DNA from: JAUMBM01 sp964645715
Lineage (GTDB): Bacteria > Bacteroidota > Bacteroidia > Chitinophagales > Saprospiraceae
Direction: 5' to 3'
DNA: 64,000 nucleotides
Assembly (NCBI GenBank): GCA_964645715.1
Contig: CAZYAO010000012.1
Coordinates: 1 to 64,000 of the forward strand
Positions 1-7,691 of this stretch are shown here, piece after piece. Every line of letters starts with the position of its first letter. Position 1 is the first letter of the stretch. The notes below the pieces were generated by a model. That model had not been told where the DNA came from. It ran no database searches and saw only the letters and a program-made list of their open reading frames with translations. A program made the position numbers and the translations under genes.

Positions 1-2322
1 ATACCGCTGCAGGCCAATGCACACATAGCTTCGACCCTGCAATTGCTAATCAATGGGCAACCGCAGGGTGCTGCCATCATCGGCAGCGCTACCTACAGCA
101 ATAGCTTATCGGTCACAACGGCCGGCACACAGTTGGTTCAACTCGCCGCAGCCTATGAAGATTTGCGGGATACCGCCAGTTTCGTTTATGTCGTGCCGGG
201 TTCTCTCAACGTAGCCAACCCTCCTGCAGGATTCAATGACGGCATCTCCTACCTGCCCGACGGACGAGTTTACCTACAACTTTACGCGCCCGGCAAACAA
301 GTGATTTTCGTATTGGGTGACTTCAACAACTGGACACCCACGCCTGCCTACCAGATGAATCGCAGTCAGGATGGCAACACCTGGTGGATGTATCTCGAGG
401 GCTTACAGGCGGGACAGTACTACGGCATGCAGTACCTGGTTGACGGCAATCTCCGTATTGCTGATCCCTACAGCACCCTCGTGCTGGATCGCTGGAATGA
501 TCCTTTCATTCCACAGGAAACATGGCCTGGTCTGCCGGCCTACCCTACAGGTAAGACAGACGGCATAGTCAGTCTCCTGCACCCGGGTGAAACTCCTTAT
601 GACTGGCAGGTAGAAGATTTTACCCCCCCGGCCAAAGGCAAGCTGGTGATTTATGAGCTTCTCGTCCGGGATTTTATAGAAAGACACGATTACCTGACCC
701 TCATCGATACCCTCGACTACCTGCAACGGCTGGGTGTCAATGTCATCGAACTAATGCCTGTCAATGAATTTGAGGGCAATCTGAGCTGGGGCTACAACCC
801 AAGTTTTCACATGGCCCTCGACAAGTACTATGGTAAGCGCGAGCACTTCAAGCAATTTGTTGATGCCTGCCACGCACGCGGTATTGCCGTCGTTCTGGAT
901 GTTGTGTACAACCACGCTTTCAGCCAAAGCCCGTTGGCTCAACTTTACTGGGATGCGGCCAACTTCAGGCCTGCGCCCAATAACCCCTGGCTCAATCCAA
1001 TTGCGCGGCATCCCTTCAATGTCGGCTACGATTTCAACCATGAAAGCCCCGCTACCCGCAAATTTGTTGATCAGGTGATGGCCTACTGGCTGACCGAGTT
1101 CAGAGTAGACGGATTTCGATTCGACCTCAGCAAAGGATTTACCCAGCGGCAGTCAAGTGATGTGAATGCCTGGAATGCTTATGATGCCAATCGCATAGCC
1201 ATCCTTAAACACTATGCAGATGTGGTATGGCAGGCAAACCCACAGGCCTATGTGATCCTCGAACACTTTGCTGTCAACAGTGAAGAAACAGAACTGCATG
1301 CCTATGGCAACGGAATGCTCTTTTGGGGAGGAGCGGGTATCCACGGGTTGTACCTCAACGCGGCCCGGGGTGTCAATGGTAGCTTCGGATCGGCCAGCTA
1401 TACCTCCCGCGGTTGGACGCAGCCCAACCTCATACCCTACATGGAAAGTCATGATGAAGAACGCCTCATGTATGCCAACCTGACTCAGGGTTTGTCATCC
1501 GGCAGCTACAATATACGCAACTTCATAACAGCCCTGCGCCGCATCGAGCTGACGAGTGTCTTCTACTATACCTTACCCGGTCCGAAGATGCTTTGGCAGT
1601 TTGGAGAACTGGGCTATGATTTCAGTATCAACCATTGCCCCAATGGTACAGTCAATAATGCCTGCCGTATAGACAATAAGCCTATTCGTTGGGATTATCT
1701 ACAGAATCCCAATCGGCAGCGCCTCTTTAATGTCACTAGCAGTCTGATTGCCCTGCGAACCAGTGAACCAGCGTTCAGTACCACTTCATTTAGCCAGTCA
1801 GTCAATACGCAGGTAAAAAGAATTGCCCTGAACCACCCTTCCATGAATGTTGTGGCATTGGGCAATTTTGGCCTGACTACACAGGACGCTACTTCGCCTT
1901 TTTCCTTTAGCGGTTGGTGGTATGAGTATTTTACAGGCGATAGTCTGCAGGTTGTCAATCCCAGTGCCCCGATAAGTTTACAACCCGGAGAGTACCGCTT
2001 GTACACCAACAAGCGACTTCAGTCACCTTCGGGAGGCTTTATTACTGCCACGGGTGACCTGCAACCCTCAAAACAGTCGCTGTCTGTATCCCCTAACCCC
2101 ACTTCGGGTCGCTTCAGCCTTTCCTTTTCACTCGACGAAAGTGCTGCCGTCAGCCTGCAGGTCTATGATGCCGGCGGACAATTGCAGCAAACACTTATCA
2201 ACCAGACCATGCCTGCGGGTCAACACCAGCAAGAATATGAATTGGCGCTGCCAGCGGGTCAATACTACCTGGTTTTGCTATCAGGCAGGTCCATAGCCAC
2301 AGAAAAATTGATTATACGGTAA
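1..2322 (+). CDS. Secreted GH13 alpha-amylase family protein with T9SS tail (5' end outside window)
   Basis: The reading frame is open from the first base, so the N-terminus lies outside the window. Numbering from the TTG at 43: an N-terminal early-set/CBM48-like domain around residues 75-145 (VLGDFNNW), then a GH13 TIM barrel. The four GH13 signatures are present: region I DVVYNH at 286-291, nucleophile Asp361 in GFRFD, acid/base Glu407 in ILEHF, and third carboxylate Asp471 in MESHDEE, so the enzyme should act on alpha-glucans. The last ~80 residues are a T9SS type A sorting domain starting near SVSPNPTSG and ending in LIIR, so the protein is exported through the outer membrane or attached to the surface. 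The early-set domain also fits branching/debranching members; exact specificity cannot be read. It converges on the phosphatase gene across a hairpin. Confidence 0.9.
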   Translation: MPLQANAHIASTLQLLINGQPQGAAIIGSATYSNSLSVTTAGTQLVQLAAAYEDLRDTASFVYVVPGSLNVANPPAGFNDGISYLPDGRVYLQLYAPGKQVIFVLGDFNNWTPTPAYQMNRSQDGNTWWMYLEGLQAGQYYGMQYLVDGNLRIADPYSTLVLDRWNDPFIPQETWPGLPAYPTGKTDGIVSLLHPGETPYDWQVEDFTPPAKGKLVIYELLVRDFIERHDYLTLIDTLDYLQRLGVNVIELMPVNEFEGNLSWGYNPSFHMALDKYYGKREHFKQFVDACHARGIAVVLDVVYNHAFSQSPLAQLYWDAANFRPAPNNPWLNPIARHPFNVGYDFNHESPATRKFVDQVMAYWLTEFRVDGFRFDLSKGFTQRQSSDVNAWNAYDANRIAILKHYADVVWQANPQAYVILEHFAVNSEETELHAYGNGMLFWGGAGIHGLYLNAARGVNGSFGSASYTSRGWTQPNLIPYMESHDEERLMYANLTQGLSSGSYNIRNFITALRRIELTSVFYYTLPGPKMLWQFGELGYDFSINHCPNGTVNNACRIDNKPIRWDYLQNPNRQRLFNVTSSLIALRTSEPAFSTTSFSQSVNTQVKRIALNHPSMNVVALGNFGLTTQDATSPFSFSGWWYEYFTGDSLQVVNPSAPISLQPGEYRLYTNKRLQSPSGGFITATGDLQPSKQSLSVSPNPTSGRFSLSFSLDESAAVSLQVYDAGGQLQQTLINQTMPAGQHQQEYELALPAGQYYLVLLSGRSIATEKLIIR

Positions 2323-2331
2323 GCGAGGGGA

Positions 2332-2363
2332 CAGCCATTGGCGGCTTTGGCCGCCAATGGCTG
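2332..2363. terminator. Perfect hairpin between convergent genes
   Basis: Arms 2332-2345 and 2350-2363 pair perfectly (14 bp) around a 4-nt loop. It lies between the convergent ends of the amylase and the phosphatase. It is followed by only a broken T-tract on the plus strand, so it may serve as a bidirectional terminator. Confidence 0.6.
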
Positions 2364-2369
2364 CTTCTT

Positions 2370-3545
2370 TCATTCCAGCCCCAAAAAAGCTTTGATTTTG
2401 TGGTGAATTGCTGTATTCTCATAGATACCAGAAAATACTTCTGCACCCTGACCAAAGGCAAGTACAGGCACCATGCTGCCAGTATGTGCGTTTGTGCTAT
2501 ACGACATATCTACGCGCTCAGACTTACCACGGGGAAGTAAGGAGATACCGCCCGTCTCATGATCTGCCGTTACCAATACAAGTGTGTTACCGCGCTTTCG
2601 GGCAAACTCCAAAGCCTCTCCGACAGCCCGATCAAAATCCAGGGTCTCCTGCACAGCCAGTCGCCCCTCTTTCGCATGATTTGCCCAGTCTATCTGACTT
2701 CCCTCCACCAGCAGGAAAAACCCCTTTGGATTGCGGCGATCGAGATATTCCATCGAAAGTCGGGTTGCGTATGAAAGATACGTGCGCCCCTGTGAGACAC
2801 TCACAGGCTGACTGTCCGCCGTAAAAAAAGCAAATTTCCTCGCCGGATCAATGGTCAGCTTGTCAAGTGAATGATCAAAATAGTCCCGTATCACATACCC
2901 TTTAAAGGTCAGTTCCGCAATCAAATTCCGGTCGTCGTCCTCCCGCCGGTCAAAATAGCGCTTGCCACCACCAATAAAAATATCGACACCAGACTCGACC
3001 AGCGCCAGTGCGATAGCCTCATTGCTAGTTCGCAGCGGCTCATGTGCATAAAAGGCTGCCGGGGTGGCGTGTACGATCGAAGATGTAGCTACCAGACCCG
3101 TCGCCAGGCCGTTAGCAATGCTGGCTTCCAGCAGACTGCGACAGGGCATGGTATCAGGACCCATACCTATGCTATTATTATACGTTTTTATGCCGCAAGC
3201 AAAAGCAGTTGCCCCTGCTGCGGAGTCTGTCACCAGATCTGAAGAAGAATGGGTCTTGTGAAAACCGACAACCGGCAGCTGTTGCATTGCCAGCGGAGTG
3301 GTGCTGTTAAGCATGGCTGCGGTGAGCATGCTAAGCCCCATGCCATCACCGATCAATAAAATCACTGCAGGAGAAGCTTCAGCTGCCAGCGGTTGCGTTG
3401 ACTCAATTTTTGCCGTAGATTTACAAGAGGACAGCGCACTCAGCACGATCCACAACAAGCCAGACCGCACCCACACATACCACTGTGCCGTATTATTCCG
3501 AATTTCATCGCGCCCGTGCACCAATACGTCTGTATTTATCTCCAT
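2370..3545 (-). CDS. Alkaline phosphatase, PhoA family, lipoprotein
   Basis: 391 residues. Hydrolyses phosphate monoesters outside the cytoplasm. The PhoA-family features are in order: metal ligand Asp in GDGMG, catalytic Ser in the TDSAAGATA motif followed by GIKTYN, the EGSQIDWANH metal motif, TADHETGG, and the final His in NAHTGS. The N-terminal segment is hydrophobic and ends in LSSC (Cys41), a lipobox, so the protein is probably a lipoprotein. With the ATG at 3545 the region before the hydrophobic core is unusually long (~27 residues); GTG codons at residues 24 and 26 would give a more ordinary signal peptide, so the start is uncertain. Family known, natural substrate not readable. No Pho-type operator was recognised upstream. 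Confidence 0.92.
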   Translation of the reverse strand: MEINTDVLVHGRDEIRNNTAQWYVWVRSGLLWIVLSALSSCKSTAKIESTQPLAAEASPAVILLIGDGMGLSMLTAAMLNSTTPLAMQQLPVVGFHKTHSSSDLVTDSAAGATAFACGIKTYNNSIGMGPDTMPCRSLLEASIANGLATGLVATSSIVHATPAAFYAHEPLRTSNEAIALALVESGVDIFIGGGKRYFDRREDDDRNLIAELTFKGYVIRDYFDHSLDKLTIDPARKFAFFTADSQPVSVSQGRTYLSYATRLSMEYLDRRNPKGFFLLVEGSQIDWANHAKEGRLAVQETLDFDRAVGEALEFARKRGNTLVLVTADHETGGISLLPRGKSERVDMSYSTNAHTGSMVPVLAFGQGAEVFSGIYENTAIHHKIKAFLGLE

Positions 3546-3691
3546 TTCAAAAATTATATTCTAAATAAAATCAAAAAAAATCACGTATTGAAATAATATT
3601 TTAAAATATGCAACGATTCCGCATATCCTACGTTTATAATGTAACTATGATCACACAAAAGCGGTTTTTCCAGTTGTTGTCAATAAATGAG

Positions 3692-3791
3692 NNNNNNNNN
3701 NNNNNNNNNNNNNNNNNNNNNNNNNNNNNNNNNNNNNNNNNNNNNNNNNNNNNNNNNNNNNNNNNNNNNNNNNNNNNNNNNNNNNNNNNNN
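3692..3791. other. Assembly gap (100 N)
   Basis: Exactly 100 N, the usual placeholder for a scaffold gap of unknown true length. It interrupts the CotH-like gene. A short open stretch from an ATG at 3608 or 3647 runs into the gap in a different frame from the gene after it; it could be the true 5' end but has no recognisable signal. Confidence 0.98.
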
Positions 3792-4562
3792 GGTCTTGCA
3801 GACTATGATGACTTCAAACTTGTCACCCATTGTAAAGAGGACAAATCTGCCGGCAACGACAATTTGCTTCGCGAATACCTCATCTACCGATTATACCAGC
3901 AGCTGACGAACTACAGTTACCGTGTTCAATTGGTTCGTATTCAGTACATTGACACAAAAGGTCTAGTAAGCCCTTTGCGAAGATACGGTTTTATTATCGA
4001 AGATACGGCAGAATTGGCAGACAGGCTGGGGGCATCTGTCTGTGATACCTGCCTGAATCCTAATCCAGCCCGCCTTGACATGCAGGCGGAAAACATGCAT
4101 GCCCTGTTCCAGTACTTTATCAGCAACACAGATTTCAGCCTACCGATGCTCCGCAACCTGAAACTATTGTCTGTACCGGGCAGTGCCTTGGTACCGGTTG
4201 CCTTCGATTTTGACTTTTCGGGCATGGTCAATGCTGGCTATGCCATACCCAACCTGCAGATGGGCCAGCTAAGCCTGCAGCACCGGATATTTTTGGGCCT
4301 GCCAGCCAGTAATGAGATAGTAGAAACTAACCTTGCCTTATTCAGACAAAAGCGAGAAGCATTGCTCAGTACGATTGACCGCTGTAAACTACTCAACCGC
4401 GAAGCGCGTGATGAAATGATGCTTTTCATTGAGCAATTCTACACCCACATTGATCAGTTATCCAAAGATCCTGAGCCAAGTTGGTACCACCGACTGCGCA
4501 AGCAGGCACCCGATGTCGTCCCTTCAGGCGGTTCGCCCGAGCACTACCTCATCAGTAAATAG
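3792..4562 (+). CDS. Conserved Bacteroidota protein, possibly CotH-kinase-like (5' part in gap)
   Basis: About 256 residues are visible after the gap. The sequence resembles a conserved Bacteroidota family of unknown function recalled from memory: KLVTHC near the visible start, LLREYLIYRLYQ, a RYGFIIED segment, then ALFQYFISNTDFS followed by a charged PVAFDFDFSGMVN stretch. The order (basic strand, EYL helix, N-TD pair, DFD) is reminiscent of CotH-type atypical kinases, where an Asn and an Asp-rich segment bind Mg-ATP, but this is inference. The N-terminus, including any signal peptide, is lost in the gap. The gene is followed after 66 bp by an acyl-CoA dehydrogenase on the same strand; a functional link is not evident. 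Confidence 0.55.
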   Translation, partial: GLADYDDFKLVTHCKEDKSAGNDNLLREYLIYRLYQQLTNYSYRVQLVRIQYIDTKGLVSPLRRYGFIIEDTAELADRLGASVCDTCLNPNPARLDMQAENMHALFQYFISNTDFSLPMLRNLKLLSVPGSALVPVAFDFDFSGMVNAGYAIPNLQMGQLSLQHRIFLGLPASNEIVETNLALFRQKREALLSTIDRCKLLNREARDEMMLFIEQFYTHIDQLSKDPEPSWYHRLRKQAPDVVPSGGSPEHYLISK

Positions 4563-4628
4563 ACTGCCCCTGACTGAACAAATGCCCGACAAGGCAGGTT
4601 TTTATCAAGAGTACCTAACCAAAAAGCT

Positions 4629-5548
4629 ATGCATTCACAAACAGACCACACAGAAGCGCTGGACAACCTCTCTATGATTAAAGCCAGCGCACGAGATTTT
4701 GCCGAAAACTACATCAAGCCGCACCGGACAGAATGGGATGAACAGCAGCACCTGCCAGTCGACCTGTTCAAAAAAATGGGGGAATTTGGATTCATGGGAG
4801 TGCTTGTACCTGAAGCTTACGGAGGAACAGCCCTCAACTACCAGGCTTATATCACCATCATTGAAGAAATCGCCAGGGTATGCGGCGCCATCGGCCTGTC
4901 GCTAGCTGCCCACAATTCACTGTGCACCAACCATATACTTCAATTTGGCAATGAAGAACAAAAACGAAAATACCTACCCCTGCTGGCTTCGGGACAGTGG
5001 CTGGGCGCTTGGGGACTTACGGAACCCAATACGGGCAGCGACGCCGGCAGGATGCGTTGCATAGCCGTAAAAGACGGGGATTACTATGTACTCAACGGAG
5101 CCAAAAATTTTATTACCCACGGTATTTCGGGACAGGTGGCTGTTGTGATCGCACGCACAGGTGAGTTACTTGATAGCCGCGGCATGACAGCATTCATCAT
5201 TGAAAAAGGTCATCCGGGATTTCGACCGGGTAAAAAGGAAAATAAGCTGGGTATGCGAGCCAGCGAAACAGCTGAGCTTATCTTTGACAATTGCCGTGTG
5301 CACAAAAGCCAGGTATTGGGTAAAGAAGGCGAGGGATTCATACAGTCGATGAAAATTCTCGACGGAGGTCGAATCTCCATTGCGGCGTTGTCACTGGGTA
5401 TCGCGAAAGGTGCCTATGAAGCTGCAGCAGACTATGCCGGTGAGCGCGAACAATTTGGACAACCTATAGGGCAGTTTCAGGCCATAGGCTTCAAACTAGT
5501 GGATATGCTCACACAGATTCAGGCCAGTGAAATGTTGATTCGCAAGGC
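4629..5548 (+). CDS. Acyl-CoA dehydrogenase (3' end in gap)
   Basis: 307 residues before the gap. Flavoenzyme that introduces the alpha-beta double bond in acyl-CoA thioesters during beta-oxidation or branched-chain amino-acid breakdown. Visible family features: N-terminal helical domain, GVLVPEAYGG, the FAD-binding WGLTEPNTGSD motif, NGAKNFITHG, and the C-terminal domain stretch LDGGRISIAALSLGIA followed by YAGEREQFGQPIGQFQ. Family members are about 380 residues, so roughly 70 residues, including the usual catalytic Glu, are lost in the gap. The bases after the gap do not look like an acyl-CoA dehydrogenase C-terminus. The ATG at 4629 fits the family's N-terminal length. Confidence 0.9.
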
Positions 5549-5648
5549 NNNNNNNNNNNNNNNNNNNNNNNNNNNNNNNNNNNNNNNNNNNNNNNNNNNN
5601 NNNNNNNNNNNNNNNNNNNNNNNNNNNNNNNNNNNNNNNNNNNNNNNN
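5549..5648. other. Assembly gap (100 N)
   Basis: Exactly 100 N. It removes the C-terminus of the acyl-CoA dehydrogenase; the missing coding sequence (about 210 bp or more) is longer than 100 bp, so the N length is a placeholder. Only 32 bp separate it from the stop codon of the convergent bacilliredoxin gene. Confidence 0.98.
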
Positions 5649-5680
5649 GGCAGCGAAATGGGACTCAACCCACCTGCCTG

Positions 5681-6094
5681 TTAGCAGTACCTGTCGAATG
5701 CCATCTTTAAATTTTCGGCAATAATCTCTGCCGAACGACCCTCGATATGATGGCGCTCGAGGAAATGCACCAGCTTGCCATCTTTGAACAAAGCAATGGA
5801 AGGAGAAGACGGTGGATAAGGAAGCATATATTCTCTTGCTTTAGCAGTAGCTGCCGCATCTACACCAGCGAAAACCGTCACTGCGTGGTCAGGACGCTTC
5901 TCGTGTCTGATAGCCAGTTTGGCACCAGGCCGGGCATTAGCAGCTGCACAACCGCAGACAGAATTGACTACAACCAACACCGTTCCTTCTTTGCCAGTCA
6001 TGACTGAATCGACGGCTTCCGGTGTCTGCAGGCTTTCGAAACCAAAATCCGTGAGGTCTTTGGCCATCGGACTGGTTAATTCAACTGGATACAT
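5681..6094 (-). CDS. BrxA/BrxB family bacilliredoxin
   Basis: 137 residues, the normal length for this thioredoxin-fold family (formerly DUF1094/YphP). These proteins reduce mixed disulfides between low-molecular-weight thiols and protein cysteines in the cytoplasm. The diagnostic active site SVCGCAAANARP (Cys47-Gly-Cys49) is intact and the protein starts with the typical MYPxEL. A C-terminal Cys (residue 137) is also present. Which low-molecular-weight thiol it serves here is not readable. It lies downstream of queA on the same strand, but the queA terminator hairpin and a 120-bp spacer separate them, so it probably has its own promoter. Confidence 0.93.
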   Translation of the reverse strand: MYPVELTSPMAKDLTDFGFESLQTPEAVDSVMTGKEGTVLVVVNSVCGCAAANARPGAKLAIRHEKRPDHAVTVFAGVDAAATAKAREYMLPYPPSSPSIALFKDGKLVHFLERHHIEGRSAEIIAENLKMAFDRYC

Positions 6095-6217
6095 CTGATC
6101 TATTTTTGCTGTGATTAATACCTGTAAACAAAATTACTGTCTTTTCATCAATGGATATACCTTGCGGTCAAAAAACAGCAATATTATATACAACTGGACT
6201 CGCCTCTTTGTTTTACC

Positions 6218-6257
6218 TTTTTGGCTGTTGATTTTTACAAAAATCAACAGCCAAAAA
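6218..6257 (-). terminator. queA terminator hairpin
   Basis: Arms 6218-6236 and 6239-6257 are a perfect 19-bp inverted repeat with a 2-base spacer, directly abutting the queA stop codon. The A-rich edge gives a U-run on the minus-strand transcript, as expected for an intrinsic terminator. Confidence 0.8.
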
Positions 6258-6259
6258 TC

Positions 6260-7504
6260 TTATTCCCCCTCCCTTCTGCGCCACAGCAGGCTGCTGTCGC
6301 CGTAGCTGAGAAACCGGAATCCACTGGACAGCGCGTATGCGTATACCTCCCGCCAGGCGGATCCGATGAAAGCAGCAATCAGCAGCAGCAAGGTACTCCG
6401 AGGTTGGTGAAAATTGGTAATCAATGCATCAGCGATCCGGAAGTGATAACCCGGCGCAATTAACAACTGAGTATCCCCCTCCAGGCGGGGGCTATCGCCC
6501 AAAAATGCCAGCAAATGCCGCAAGCTCTGCTGCCCTTCGGGCAGGTCGGCAGGCTGCTGCCGATAGGGCTCCCACTGATCGAGCTGAAAAGACAAAGGAT
6601 TCTGCGGGCCACCAGCAGCACATTGTAGCCCGAACCAATACAAGCTTTCGAGTGTGCGCAAGCTTGTTGTGCCGACAACAACAATAGGCAAATTTCTCTC
6701 CATTTGTTGCAATAGTCGTTCAATGAGCTGGCGGGAAACAACTACACTTTCGCGGTGCATTGAGTGCTCCGCCATCAGTTCCGACTTGACAGGCCGGAAC
6801 GTACCCGCCCCCACATGCAGTGTCACGTAAGCCGTATCGATACCTTTATCGTGCAGAGACTTCATGACAGCCTCTGTGAAGTGCAGACCAGCCGTAGGAG
6901 CAGCCACGGACCCCTGTTCTTTTGCATAGATTGTCTGGTAGCGATACTCATCCTCTTCTTCTGCCGGCCGGTTGAGATAAGGCGGCAGGGGAATCTGCCC
7001 CGCTGCTTCGAGAACATCTGCAAATGTCAGTGCAGGATTGTCCCACCGGAAAGCCACCTCAAAACTACCATCGGCCAGTCGTTCGCGGCGGGTGATAGCC
7101 ATACGGGCGGATCCACTGTCGGTGTGTACTTGTAGCTCAAGCACACCACTTTTCCATTTGCGGTTTCCACCGACAAGGCAACACCAGACTACCTCTTCAC
7201 AATTAGACAAATTAAGTTGATAATCAGCCGGCAGAACAGGCTCGAGGCAGAAAATTTCTACAGCCTGACCTGCGTCTGCAGCCAGCAAAAGCCGCGCACG
7301 AATAACGCGGGTATCGTTGAATACCAGCAGACTGCCGGCAGGAATTTCTTCAGCCAATTGGCGAAACTGCCGGTCGCTGCAGCCTGTTGCCGTAAAAAGC
7401 AGTAGCTTGGATGCGTCGCGCTCTGCCAATGGGTGACTGGCGATGCGGTCATCGGGAAGCACATAGTCGTACTCTTCAATGCGTATTTGTCCGGGGTGAT
7501 TCAT
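6260..7504 (-). CDS. queA: S-adenosylmethionine:tRNA ribosyltransferase-isomerase
   Basis: 414 residues. Transfers and isomerises the ribosyl moiety of SAM onto 7-aminomethyl-7-deazaguanine in tRNA to make epoxyqueuosine, the penultimate queuosine step. Recognised from the N-terminal YVLPDDRIASHPLAERDASKLL, the NDTRVIRARL segment, the PTAGLHFT motif, LHVGAGTFRPV, and the C-terminal ITNFHQPRSTLLLLIAAF. About 60 residues longer than E. coli QueA; longer forms are usual in Bacteroidota. It is divergent from metG, and a perfect TATCTTTG -7 element lies 50 bp upstream of the ATG. The gene ends at a strong hairpin. Confidence 0.95.
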   Translation of the reverse strand: MNHPGQIRIEEYDYVLPDDRIASHPLAERDASKLLLFTATGCSDRQFRQLAEEIPAGSLLVFNDTRVIRARLLLAADAGQAVEIFCLEPVLPADYQLNLSNCEEVVWCCLVGGNRKWKSGVLELQVHTDSGSARMAITRRERLADGSFEVAFRWDNPALTFADVLEAAGQIPLPPYLNRPAEEEDEYRYQTIYAKEQGSVAAPTAGLHFTEAVMKSLHDKGIDTAYVTLHVGAGTFRPVKSELMAEHSMHRESVVVSRQLIERLLQQMERNLPIVVVGTTSLRTLESLYWFGLQCAAGGPQNPLSFQLDQWEPYRQQPADLPEGQQSLRHLLAFLGDSPRLEGDTQLLIAPGYHFRIADALITNFHQPRSTLLLLIAAFIGSAWREVYAYALSSGFRFLSYGDSSLLWRRREGE

Positions 7505-7553
7505 GGAAAGCAGTCATTTGGTTCATTTTGCTGCCATCGGCAGCAATTTTTTG

Positions 7554-7561
7554 CAAAGATA
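7554..7561 (-). promoter_or_regulatory. queA -7 promoter element (TATCTTTG)
   Basis: Read on the minus strand this is TATCTTTG, a perfect match to the Bacteroidota TAnnTTTG -7 element, 50 bp before the queA ATG. Assigned by sequence match and position only. Confidence 0.65.
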
Positions 7562-7660
7562 CGCACATGCAGCTGTACCCGCGGCAGCGGCCACCCGCAG
7601 GCTGCATTTTTTTTACCATAACAAATGCAGCCCGGCAACGGCAAAGCCGCTGAAAGCCCT

Positions 7661-7668
7661 TACCTTTG
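7661..7668 (+). promoter_or_regulatory. metG -7 promoter element (TACCTTTG)
   Basis: TACCTTTG matches TAnnTTTG perfectly and lies 24 bp before the chosen metG ATG at 7692. It supports that start over in-frame codons further upstream, which would lie before the transcription start. Confidence 0.65.
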
Positions 7669-7691
7669 CAACCAAAACAGATACGAATAAC

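Noticed and set aside
43..2322. TTG at 43 as the true start of the amylase gene
   Set aside because: The frame is open to base 1 with protein-like sequence, so the start lies outside the window.
3608..3691. Separate small gene before the first gap
   Set aside because: 28 residues ending in the gap; at best the 5' end of the CotH-like gene, with no supporting feature.
5649..5683. Short frame after the second gap as the end of the acyl-CoA dehydrogenase
   Set aside because: The 11 residues do not resemble the family C-terminus, and the frame across an N-run of unknown length has no meaning.
7505..7691. Riboswitch between queA and metG
   Set aside because: Only two divergent -7 boxes were found; no aptamer core of SAM, preQ1 or T-box type was recognised, and the leaders are short.
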